64,000 nt of DNA from Candidatus Eisenbacteria bacterium RBG_16_71_46. GTDB taxonomy: Bacteria > Eisenbacteria > RBG-16-71-46. The notes under the pieces are model-generated. The model was not told the origin of the DNA and did no database searches. It saw nothing but the letters and a program-made list of their open reading frames with translations. Positions 56,313 to 64,000 of the stretch are shown piece after piece. Position 1 is the stretch's first letter. Every line of letters starts with the position of its first letter. The translations under genes were made by a program, and so were the position numbers. Location: the NCBI GenBank assembly GCA_001780165.1, contig MFFQ01000037.1, positions 103,407 through 167,406 of the forward strand, in the 5' to 3' direction.

Positions 56313-57637
56313 CAACCCTGGGCGCGACGGGGCTTGAGGCGGAGCATGAGCAGGTCCTCGCTGCTCGGGCTGGGGAGGAGCGGGAACTCGCCCGCTTCGT
56401 GGAGACGGACCAGGCACTCCACCACCGGCGCGTCGAACTGGGTTCCCGCCCCGCGTTTGAGCTCGCGCAGCGCGGACTCCACCGACAGCGCGCGACGGTA
56501 GGGTCGGTCCGAGGTCATGGCATCGAAGGCGTCGCACACGTTGAGCACCCGCGCCCCGAGCGGCACGTCCGCCGAGCGCAGCCCGAAGGGGTAGCCCTGT
56601 CCATCGGGGCGCTCGTGGTGGCTGCGCACGATCTCCGCCGCGCGCCGCAGCGCGCGCACCTTGACGACGATGTCCGCCCCCGCCGCGGGATGGGCCCGCA
56701 GGGTGCGCTGCTCCTCGTAGGTCAGCGTGCCGGGTTTCTGCAGGATGTGCTGATGCTGCGGTCCGATCTTGCCGAGATCGTGGACCAACGCCGCGTACTC
56801 CGACTCTTCGACCTCGCGCTCCGGCATGTGGAGCCCGCGGGCGAGCCGCACGGCGTATTGCGACACCCGCACCGAATGGTGCCGGGTGTACGGGTCCACC
56901 TCCTCGAGCACCTCGGACAGCGCGCGCACGAAGTCCTTGAGGTCGGCGCGGATCTCCATGTAGAGGCGGAAGGAGTGGTGGGCGACCAGGAACGGCACGG
57001 CGCACAGCACCAGCCCCCACGGGCCGAGGGCCACGTAGGTGACGACCACCAGGCTGCCCAGGGCGATGAACGACAGGTAGTGGAGGATGCCGCGGAAGAA
57101 GTTGCGCTCCCACACCCGCCACGGGCTCGGCCCGGTGGTGAGCGCGATGACGGTCGAGAGCAGCAGCGAGTTGCTCAGGAAGTAGACCGCCCCCGCGAGG
57201 AGCAGGGGCACGATGTCGCGTGGCAGGGCGACGAGGCCGATCCGCCCCTCCGCCGCTTCGAAGGCGAAGGCGGCGAGGAAGTACATCACGGTGAACATCG
57301 CGGCGTTGTGGGAAACCTTGATCGCCGGTTTGCGCTGCACGACCCCCTGCACGATGAGCGTGCTCAGCACCGCGACCGCCGAGGTCCAGAACGGCCCGAG
57401 GATCACCAGCGCGGGCAGGTCGAGGATCGTGCTCGGCGTGGCGTAGCCACCGCTGGGAAGCTGGACCGGGTGGGAGTCGCTGTAGAGCATGAACGCCAGC
57501 ACCAGCAGCAGCGGCAGCAGGTGCGGGGGCCCGGCGGCGTGCCATCCGAGCCACATCAGCACCGCCGCCGCGACGAGCATCGCGGAGTGGTAGAGCCGGA
57601 ACAGGGCCGGATGGCGTGGAGACAGCGCTGCGCTCAA
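56312..57637 (-). CDS. membrane HD-GYP domain phosphohydrolase (c-di-GMP-type)
   Basis: Multiple TM segments, then RHHSVRVSQYAVRLARGL...LVHDLGKIG...SHHERPDGQGYPFGL...ARVLNVCDAFDAMTSDRPYR; start apparently TTG. Confidence 0.93.
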   Translation of the reverse strand: MSAALSPRHPALFRLYHSAMLVAAAVLMWLGWHAAGPPHLLPLLLVLAFMLYSDSHPVQLPSGGYATPSTILDLPALVILGPFWTSAVAVLSTLIVQGVVQRKPAIKVSHNAAMFTVMYFLAAFAFEAAEGRIGLVALPRDIVPLLLAGAVYFLSNSLLLSTVIALTTGPSPWRVWERNFFRGILHYLSFIALGSLVVVTYVALGPWGLVLCAVPFLVAHHSFRLYMEIRADLKDFVRALSEVLEEVDPYTRHHSVRVSQYAVRLARGLHMPEREVEESEYAALVHDLGKIGPQHQHILQKPGTLTYEEQRTLRAHPAAGADIVVKVRALRRAAEIVRSHHERPDGQGYPFGLRSADVPLGARVLNVCDAFDAMTSDRPYRRALSVESALRELKRGAGTQFDAPVVECLVRLHEAGEFPLLPSPSSEDLLMLRLKPRRAQG

Positions 57638-57746
57638 GAACGATCCATCATGCGGGAGCGGCCGCGGAGGGGGCGAAAAAGGGCGAGACCGACATCACGA
57701 TCGGAGGTCAGACGCTACCGTTTGCCCACGAGAGTCCAACTCTCAG

Positions 57747-57797
57747 CTACCAGCCTGCTCTCGTGAAGAAATTGATGAGCTCAAGGATGAAGTCCAC
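57747..57797 (-). CDS. predicted 16-aa micropeptide MDFILELINFFTRAGW (GTG start)
   Basis: AAGGAGGTGG Shine-Dalgarno at 57812-57803, 8 nt from GGAGG to GTG at 57797; stop TAG 57749-57747; amphipathic spacing of D2/E6/N9/R13. Confidence 0.5.
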   Translation of the reverse strand: MDFILELINFFTRAGW

Positions 57798-57874
57798 GAG
57801 GCCCACCTCCTTCTGGAAACCAGCGTAGGAGATTGAACGAATCTGATCAGGTGGGTCCGCTTCGCTTCGTCTCT

Positions 57875-58621
57875 TTAACGGCGTTTCGCTCCGCTCGCCT
57901 CCATCGTGGATGTCGGTCTCAACACGTACTCGATCGGCTCGTGCGTCTGGAGCCCGCCCACCACCCGATTGACCGCCCCGAGGGTCGCGAGCACCACCGC
58001 TTCCTGCACATCCTGCTCCACGGTGCAGCCGCCGACCAGCATTTTTTCCTGGCGGTGGGCGATCAGGCCCACCCCGACCACGGCCAACTCCCGGCCGTGG
58101 AGCCGGACCAGCTGCACGTCCGGCGTGCCCAGGGCCACCTCGTCGTCGATGAACTCCTGGATCGCCGTGATGGTGGCGGTCGCGATCAGGCGGTGGGCGC
58201 CCTCGCGCGTGCTCCACCCCGAGGCGCTGCCCATCCGCGGCACGCCCTTCCACTTGAGCTCCACCTGGGCGTGGGCGCGGGATCCGGAGACGAAGACGTT
58301 GACGCTCGCGAAGCGGATGCGGTCGTCCTTGGCGGCGGGCGCCTCGTCGGGCGGGGGGCTCGCCTCGCCGTCCGCGGGCGCGGCGCTCTCCACGTAGGCC
58401 ACGGACACCACCCGATGGTCGATCGAGCGCCCGAAGCGCGTGCGCAGCAGCGTCTGCACGTCGCGGACGATCTGCTTCGCAGGCCGGGTCGAGCGGGTCA
58501 CGACGTGCACCTCGGTGATCTCCTCACCGTCGGCGGTGATGCTCGCGGCATCCACGTCGCGCAACGAGCGCAGACCGGCCTCGGCTTGGGACGTCCACGT
58601 CACGGGCGCCGGCTCAGGCAT
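57875..58621 (-). CDS. conserved-looking unknown protein
   Basis: MPEPAPVTWTSQAEAGLRSLRDVDAASITADGEEITEVHVVTRSTRPAKQIVRDVQTLLRTRFGRSIDHRVVSVAYV...VLATLGAVNRVVGGLQTHEPIEYVLRPT; TGGAGG upstream. Confidence 0.8.
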   Translation of the reverse strand: MPEPAPVTWTSQAEAGLRSLRDVDAASITADGEEITEVHVVTRSTRPAKQIVRDVQTLLRTRFGRSIDHRVVSVAYVESAAPADGEASPPPDEAPAAKDDRIRFASVNVFVSGSRAHAQVELKWKGVPRMGSASGWSTREGAHRLIATATITAIQEFIDDEVALGTPDVQLVRLHGRELAVVGVGLIAHRQEKMLVGGCTVEQDVQEAVVLATLGAVNRVVGGLQTHEPIEYVLRPTSTMEASGAKRR

Positions 58622-58703
58622 CACGGCCGGTAGTCCTCCATGTCGTCGCGGGGCTGCGTCGCTGTTCCGAGGGTTCAAGCCTAACACACTGCCAAACCGC
58701 TGG

Positions 58704-59654
58704 CTACGTCCTGCCCTGAAGGCGGCTCCGGACCGGCAGGACGTCGTAGTGGACCATCCGGTGCAGGACCTCGACCCGCCCTGCGATCTCGTCCGGAAGG
58801 CTCTCGGCCAGCCGTACGGGGCTGAAGGCCTCGATCGCGAGGGACGCCATCGCGGCTCCGCAGGACAACCCCTGAATCAGCGCCATCCCGTCGATGCGGG
58901 GGCACCCGGCGAGCCAGCCGAGGAATCCGCCCGCGAACGAATCCCCCGCCCCGGTCGGGTCGGTCAGCGCCTCGACCGGGAAGGCCGGCGCGATGAAGCG
59001 TTCCTCGCGGGATTGGTAGAAGGCTCCGTGCTCCCCCTTCTTGATGATCACCGCGCGCGCGCCCTGTTCGAGCAGGCGGTCCGCCGCCCGCACCAGCTGG
59101 GTCTCCCCCGCGAGCGCCCGGGCCTCCTCCTCGTTCAGCAGGGCCACGTCCACCTGCCTCAGCACCTCGAGCACCCGGTCCGGCTTGCGCGCGATCCAGT
59201 AGTTCATGGTGTCGGAGAGCGTCAACCGCGGCTTGCGCATCTGCCCCAGGACTTCGAGCTGCAGGTCGGGATCGATGTTCGCGAGGAAGACGTGGGGGCA
59301 GTCGCGATGCCCTTCGTCCAACCGCGGATGAAAGTGCTGGAACACGTTGAGCTGCGTCTCCAGCGTGTGCGCGTGGCCGAGCTCCACGTCGTACTCGCCG
59401 CGCCACCGGAAGGTCCGGCCGGGGGCGGTTTCGAGGCCGGAGAGGTCGATCGAAAGGCTCTCGAACAGCCCGCGGTGATGGGGCGGGAAGTCCTCGCCGA
59501 CGACGGCGACGATCCGCACCGGGGCGAAATGGCTGGCCGAGGCCGCGAAGTACGACGCCGATCCGCCGAGCGCCTCGGCGGTCTCGCCGAAGGGGGTGCG
59601 CACCGAATCGAGCGCGACCGAGCCGACGACCAGGATGTCGTCGCGGTGGCTCAT
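58704..59654 (-). CDS. PfkB-family carbohydrate kinase
   Basis: ILVVGSVALDSVRTPFGETAEALGGSASYFAASASHFAPVRIVAVVGEDFP...PVEALTDPTGAGDSFAGGFLGWLA. Confidence 0.93.
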   Translation of the reverse strand: MSHRDDILVVGSVALDSVRTPFGETAEALGGSASYFAASASHFAPVRIVAVVGEDFPPHHRGLFESLSIDLSGLETAPGRTFRWRGEYDVELGHAHTLETQLNVFQHFHPRLDEGHRDCPHVFLANIDPDLQLEVLGQMRKPRLTLSDTMNYWIARKPDRVLEVLRQVDVALLNEEEARALAGETQLVRAADRLLEQGARAVIIKKGEHGAFYQSREERFIAPAFPVEALTDPTGAGDSFAGGFLGWLAGCPRIDGMALIQGLSCGAAMASLAIEAFSPVRLAESLPDEIAGRVEVLHRMVHYDVLPVRSRLQGRT

Positions 59655-61306
59655 GACAGCGCCTCGGCGGCGCGCTCCATGCGCTCGGGAGCGGTGACCC
59701 CCATGAGCGCCAGTCCGTTGGCGAGCACGGTGCGCGCGGCCGCGGCCAGCAACAGCCGCCCGCGCGAGCGCGCCGCGTCGTCCGACACCACGCGGCAGGC
59801 GTGGTAGAAACGGTGGAACTCGGCCGCGGTCTCGACCAGGTAGGTCGGGATGCGGTGCGGCTCGCGGGCGAGCGCCGCGCCGCGCACCACCTCGGGGAAG
59901 CTGGCGAGCCGCCGGATCAGGGCGATCTCCTCGGCGGCATCGAGAGCCACCGTGCCGCCCGGGTCGGGAGTCAGGCCACGCCCGGCGGCGAAACGCAGGA
60001 TCGAGGCGATGCGCGCGTGCGCGTACTGAACGTAGTATGCCGGGTTCTCGTCGTTCTGCTGCCGCGCCAGATCGAGGTCGAAATCGAGATGCGCGCTGGT
60101 CGAGCGCATGAGGAAGAAGAACTTCGCGCAGTCCGCCCCCACCTCTTCGATCAGGTCGCGCAGGGTGATGAACTCGCCGGCGCGCTTGCTCATCTTGTAG
60201 GGCACGCTGTGGCCCGCGGCGGGATCGAACTTCATCAGGTTGACCTGTTGCACGATCAGCACCTCGAGGAAGTCGGGCTCGAGCCCGACCGCCCGCAGCG
60301 CCGCCTGCAGCGTGCAGACGTAGGCGTGGTGATCCGGGCCCCAGAGGTTCACCGCGTGGCGGAAACCCCGCGCGCGCTTGTCGAGATGGTAGGCGATGTC
60401 GGGCAGCAGGTAGGTGGGCACTCCGTTGCTGCGCACGATCACGCGGTCCTTGTCGTCCCCAAACCCGGTGGTCCGCAGCCAGCGCGCTCCCTCGGCCTCG
60501 TACACCACGCCGCGCTCCTCGAGCGCCGCCAGCGCGCCGGCCACCCGACCGGAGGCATGGAGCGAGGACTCGCGGAACCACAGCGCGAACTCGGCGCCGT
60601 AGGAGGCGAGGTCGCGGCGCTGCGAGTCCTGCATGCGCTCGAGCGCCTGGTCGCGGAACCAGGCGGCGCCGTCGGGCCGCGCGAGGCCGGCTTCCGCCTC
60701 GCTCCGCCGCTCCCGCCACAGGGCCTCCGCGAGCTCGCCCACGTAGCTGCCGCGGTACCCGTTCTCCGGGAACTCGCGCGCCGTCTTCGCCCACTCGGCG
60801 ACCCGCGCGGCGACGGACTCCCCGAGCAGGTCCACCTGGTTGCCGGCGTCGTTGACGTAGAACTCGCCCGCCGCCTGGTGCCCCGTCGCCTCGAGCAGCC
60901 GCACCAGGGCCGCTCCGACCGCGGCGGCACGGGCGTTGACCACGTTGAGCGGCCCGGTGGGATTGGCGCTGACGTACTCCACGAGCACCGGCAGGCCGTG
61001 CGCGTGGTCGGCCGCGCCGAACGCCCCGCCGGCGGCGACGATCGTCGCCGGAAGCCGGCGCAGGAACGCGGGACTGTAACGAAAATTGAGGAACCCCGGA
61101 CCCGCGACCTCCACGCCCGCGAACACCTCGGGATCCGGCGCCACGCGCCGCGCCAGCTCCTCGGCCACCGCGCGCGGCGGACGCTTCAGCTCGCGCGCCA
61201 GCAGCAGGGCCAGATTCGTGGTCCAGTCGCCGTGCGCCGGATCACGCGGCACCGCCAGCTCCAGCCGCGCCGGGCGCTCGTCGCTCCACCATCCGGCGGC
61301 GCGCAT
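59651..61306 (-). CDS. argS: arginyl-tRNA synthetase
   Basis: AHGDWTTNLALLLARELKRPPRAVAEELARRV; VLVEYVSANPTGPLNVVNARAAAVGAALVRLLEATGH; PYKMSKRAGEFITLRDLIEEVG. Confidence 0.95.
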   Translation of the reverse strand: MRAAGWWSDERPARLELAVPRDPAHGDWTTNLALLLARELKRPPRAVAEELARRVAPDPEVFAGVEVAGPGFLNFRYSPAFLRRLPATIVAAGGAFGAADHAHGLPVLVEYVSANPTGPLNVVNARAAAVGAALVRLLEATGHQAAGEFYVNDAGNQVDLLGESVAARVAEWAKTAREFPENGYRGSYVGELAEALWRERRSEAEAGLARPDGAAWFRDQALERMQDSQRRDLASYGAEFALWFRESSLHASGRVAGALAALEERGVVYEAEGARWLRTTGFGDDKDRVIVRSNGVPTYLLPDIAYHLDKRARGFRHAVNLWGPDHHAYVCTLQAALRAVGLEPDFLEVLIVQQVNLMKFDPAAGHSVPYKMSKRAGEFITLRDLIEEVGADCAKFFFLMRSTSAHLDFDLDLARQQNDENPAYYVQYAHARIASILRFAAGRGLTPDPGGTVALDAAEEIALIRRLASFPEVVRGAALAREPHRIPTYLVETAAEFHRFYHACRVVSDDAARSRGRLLLAAAARTVLANGLALMGVTAPERMERAAEALS

Positions 61307-61322
61307 CGCGCGCTCGAGGCAC

Positions 61323-61709
61323 TCAGTCAGCGTCGTCCAGACCAAGGTCCACGCTCCGGGCGTCTCCCCACAGGCGGTCCAGCATGTAGTACTCGCGGGT
61401 CTTCTCGTGGAACACGTGCACCACGACATCGACGTAGTCGAGCAGCACCCAGCGCCGCCCCTCGCGACCTTCGACGTGCCAGGGTCGCGCTCCCAGCGAG
61501 CGGAGCTTGTCCTCGATCGCCTCGGCCACCGCCTTCACCTGCACCTCGCTCGACGCGGAGCAGATGAAGAAATAGTCCGCCACGCCCTTGAGGTCCCGGA
61601 GGTCGAGCGCCACCGGATCGCGCGCCTTCTTGGAGTGCGCCGCGAGCGCGGCCGAGTGCACGACGTCGAGCGACGCGGGGCGACGGGGGATGCGCAGCCG
61701 CTCGGTCAA
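61323..61709 (-). CDS. rsfS: ribosome silencing factor RsfS
   Basis: SKKARDPVALDLRDLKGVADYFFICSASSEVQVKAVAEAIEDKLRSLGARPWHVEGREGRRWVLLDYVDVVVHVFHEKTREYYMLDRLWGDA. Confidence 0.95.
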   Translation of the reverse strand: MTERLRIPRRPASLDVVHSAALAAHSKKARDPVALDLRDLKGVADYFFICSASSEVQVKAVAEAIEDKLRSLGARPWHVEGREGRRWVLLDYVDVVVHVFHEKTREYYMLDRLWGDARSVDLGLDDAD

Positions 61710-61743
61710 TGCAGGCGCGGAGCGGCGAAGGAGGAAGCGGCCA

Positions 61744-62724
61744 TCAGCGATCGCGCCGAACCGCGTAGTCCACCGCGCGGTCCAGCGCGCGGCGCGCGAC
61801 CCCGACCGGCTCGCCGTCGAGCATGGTGCGGGCCCGATCCGCGAGCGCGAACGCCCGCGCGCGCGCGTACTCGAAGCCGCCGCACTTCTCGATCAGCGCC
61901 CGCAGCAGGTTCCATTGCGCGCCGGTCCAGCGCTTGCGCAGCGCGAGCGAGCGGAGCTTGCGCCGGTCCGCGTCGCTGGCCGAGCGCAACGCCGCGATCA
62001 GCGGCAGGGTCACCTTACCCTCGGCGAGGTCGTAGCCCACCGGCTTGCCGGTGACTTCGGAATCCCCCAGGTAGTCGAGGAGATCGTCCGCGATCTGGAA
62101 CGCCACCCCCAGGGTCTCGCCGAACTCGCGATAGGCGCGGCGGCGCTTGAGGTCGTTTGCGCCGCCGTTGATCCCGGCGCCGATCTCGGTCGCGGCCCCG
62201 ATCAGCGAGCCGGTCTTCGAGCGCACCAGCTGCTCGTACTGCGCTTCGGTCACGTCGAGATTGTAGGCGTACTGGAACTCGAGCGCCTCGCCGCACGACA
62301 TCTCCGTGACCACGCGGGCGAGCACCGACATCGGCATGTTCATGCGATTTTCGACCAAAATCGACATGGCCTGCGCGTAGAGGTAGTCGCCCATGATGAT
62401 CGCCATCTCGTCGGTCCACAGGCCGTTGACCGTGGGCATCCCGCGGCGCAGGTCGCTCTTGTCCACCGAGTCGTCGTGGATCAGGGCCGCGGCGTGCACC
62501 ATCTCCACCACCGTGGCGCACAGGACGGCGTCGCTTCCGAGGTTCCCGCGCAGCCGCGCCACCAGCAGTAACAGCGTCGGCCGGAACTTCTTGCCCCGGG
62601 TGGCGAGGACGTGACCGCCCACCTGGTTCAGGATCGGAATCGGGGTGCGGAAAAGCTCCCGGAGCCGGGTCTGCACCCGCTCCAGCTCGCGTCGCACCGG
62701 TTTCTGGAACGCGGTCATCGACAT
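61744..62724 (-). CDS. polyprenyl diphosphate synthase (trans-isoprenyl transferase)
   Basis: KKFRPTLLLLVARL; MVHAAALIHDDSVDKSDLRRGMPTVNGLWTDEMAIIMGDYLYAQAM; AFQIADDLLDYLGDSEVTGKPVGYDLAEGKVTLPLI. Confidence 0.94.
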   Translation of the reverse strand: MSMTAFQKPVRRELERVQTRLRELFRTPIPILNQVGGHVLATRGKKFRPTLLLLVARLRGNLGSDAVLCATVVEMVHAAALIHDDSVDKSDLRRGMPTVNGLWTDEMAIIMGDYLYAQAMSILVENRMNMPMSVLARVVTEMSCGEALEFQYAYNLDVTEAQYEQLVRSKTGSLIGAATEIGAGINGGANDLKRRRAYREFGETLGVAFQIADDLLDYLGDSEVTGKPVGYDLAEGKVTLPLIAALRSASDADRRKLRSLALRKRWTGAQWNLLRALIEKCGGFEYARARAFALADRARTMLDGEPVGVARRALDRAVDYAVRRDR

Positions 62725-62805
62725 GTCGGGCCTTCAGGCGGGGCGCAAACGTGGAGCCCCAGGGAATCGTGCGCGACGCAGGATACGGGCCGTGATCGAG
62801 GGGTG

Positions 62806-64000
62806 TCAAGCGTCGCGGGCCGCGCCCGCGCGCTCGTTGCGCCACTGCTCGAGGCGCGCGAGCAACGCCTCACGACGATTGCGGTCCGGACGATCCAGCA
62901 CCTCCTCGAGCAACGCCTCGAGCGCCGCGCGCACCTCGGGCCCCGGCGCCAGACGGAGGATCCGCATGACGTCGTGCCCGTCCACCGCGAGATCGCGAAC
63001 GCTCCATACTTGGGACTCGGCGACCAGGCGCTCGATGCGCGCGCGCATCTCCTCGAGATAGTGCGGAAACCCCGTGCGCAGGCCGTTGCCCAGGTTGTCC
63101 GCGATGCGCAGGTCGAAGAGGTCGGCGATCGCCTCGACGCCGACGCGACGCAGCCAGCGCCGCAAGGCCGCGTCGCTCCACACCGCGCGGTAATCGAACA
63201 TGTGCTCGCGCACCAGGTGGACGATGGTCTGGCGCTCCTGGCGGGGAAAGCGGAGGCGCTCGAGCATCGCGTCGGCGAGCGCGGCGCCCACGAACTGGTG
63301 GTTGTAGAAGGTTCCCTCCCCCCCGCGCTCCACGCGCGTATCGGGCTTGCCGATGTCGTGGAGCAGCGCCGCCCAGCGCACCACCGGCTTCGCGGCGGGC
63401 GCCGCGTCGCAGGTGTGGAGCGAATGATCGTACACGTCCCAGGCGTGGTAGCGGTTCTGCAGCACGCCGTAGCAGCGCGCGAGCTCGGGCATCCACAGGC
63501 CGAGCAGATCGGCCTCGCGCAACAGCTCGAGCCCCACCGAGGGCCGAGCCGCTTCCATCAGGCGTTGCAGCTCGTCGCGTACCCGCTCCACCGCGACCAT
63601 CGCCGCGCGGTCGCGCGTCGTACCCATCGCCGCGCGGGTGGCGGACTCGACGTCCATCTCCAGCACGGCGGCGAGGCGCGCGACGCGCAACGGGCGCAGC
63701 GCGTCCTCGCGGAATCGCGCCTGCGGTTCGCCCACCGCCCGCAGCCGGCCCGCGACGAGATCCGCCAGTCCGCCGTGAGGATCGAGCAGCGTCCCGGACT
63801 CGGGGTCGTAGGCGATCGCGTTGAGGGTCAGATCGCGCCGCGCCAGGTCGGCCAGCGGGTCCCGCGTGAAACGGACCTCCTCGGGATGCCGGGCGTCGGG
63901 GTAGGCGCCTTCGCGACGGAACGTCGTGCACTCGATGCGCACGTCGCCTTCGAGCACCAGCACGGTGCCGTGCGCGAGCCCGATCGGCTCGACCCGCTCG
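62806..64000 (-). CDS. cca: CCA tRNA nucleotidyltransferase / poly(A) polymerase family with HD domain (5' end outside window)
   Basis: CTTFRREGAYPDARHPEEVRFTRDPLADLARRDLTLNAIAYDPESGTLLDPHGGLADLVAGRLRAVGEPQARFREDALRPLRVARLAA; WAALLHDIGKP; frame remains open to 64000. Confidence 0.9.
   Translation of the reverse strand, partial: ERVEPIGLAHGTVLVLEGDVRIECTTFRREGAYPDARHPEEVRFTRDPLADLARRDLTLNAIAYDPESGTLLDPHGGLADLVAGRLRAVGEPQARFREDALRPLRVARLAAVLEMDVESATRAAMGTTRDRAAMVAVERVRDELQRLMEAARPSVGLELLREADLLGLWMPELARCYGVLQNRYHAWDVYDHSLHTCDAAPAAKPVVRWAALLHDIGKPDTRVERGGEGTFYNHQFVGAALADAMLERLRFPRQERQTIVHLVREHMFDYRAVWSDAALRRWLRRVGVEAIADLFDLRIADNLGNGLRTGFPHYLEEMRARIERLVAESQVWSVRDLAVDGHDVMRILRLAPGPEVRAALEALLEEVLDRPDRNRREALLARLEQWRNERAGAARDA

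Noticed and set aside
57730-57745. GAGAG-TTGGA-CTCTC hairpin as an intrinsic terminator after the micropeptide
   Set aside because: Short 5-bp stem and no downstream U-run on the minus strand; not called as terminator.
59651-61429. argS starting at the far-upstream ORF start (592 aa)
   Set aside because: The extra N-terminus lies inside rsfS; ATG at 61306 gives a normal ArgS N-terminus.
1-64000. CRISPR array, tRNA, rRNA, prophage or intact transposase
   Set aside because: No regularly spaced direct repeats, no recognisable RNA gene and no transposase/integrase reading frame found by eye; tRNAscan/Infernal would be needed to be sure.

Overview
This is a high-GC, gene-dense bacterial chromosomal window with almost every gene on the minus strand. 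The exceptions are a GT-C-type membrane protein at ~7.1-8.7 kb and a TPR/DUF4388 pair at ~10.4-13.6 kb. I see no rRNA, tRNA, CRISPR array, prophage or intact transposase. Content by region: (i) a PstS-like / TPR / STAS / ExbB-ExbD-ExbD-TonB trans-envelope operon (0-6.7 kb); (ii) a long LPS/outer-membrane biogenesis block (gmhB, two GT9 heptosyltransferase-like genes, msbA, lpxK, waaA, DUF374 acyltransferase, lpxB, Gfo/Idh/MocA, lpxA, lpxC-fabZ fusion, lpxD, ompH/skp, bamA), with proS and nadB embedded; (iii) clpC-mcsB-mcsA, lolD-lolC and lysS; (iv) a purine cluster purF-X-purQ-purL-purB, with purM further along; (v) htrA, truA, an orphan EcfT/CbiQ, asd, lnt, a Gfo/Idh/MocA gene, an orphan sigma54 activator, HD-GYP, argS, rsfS, a polyprenyl synthetase and a CCA-adding enzyme. 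A diderm LPS gene set combined with McsAB-ClpC and an LpxC-FabZ fusion suggests an FCB-type lineage, possibly Ca. Eisenbacteria; this is inference only. Most notable observations: a ~190-bp structured, inverted-repeat-bounded element present in two opposite-orientation copies with a compensatory base-pair change and ends abutting stop codons; a 16-codon ORF with a perfect Shine-Dalgarno between a conserved-looking unknown gene and a membrane HD-GYP gene; and an extended ORF at the expected PurS position. All boundaries were read by eye; start codons marked GTG/TTG are inferences from overlaps and homology-like N-termini.
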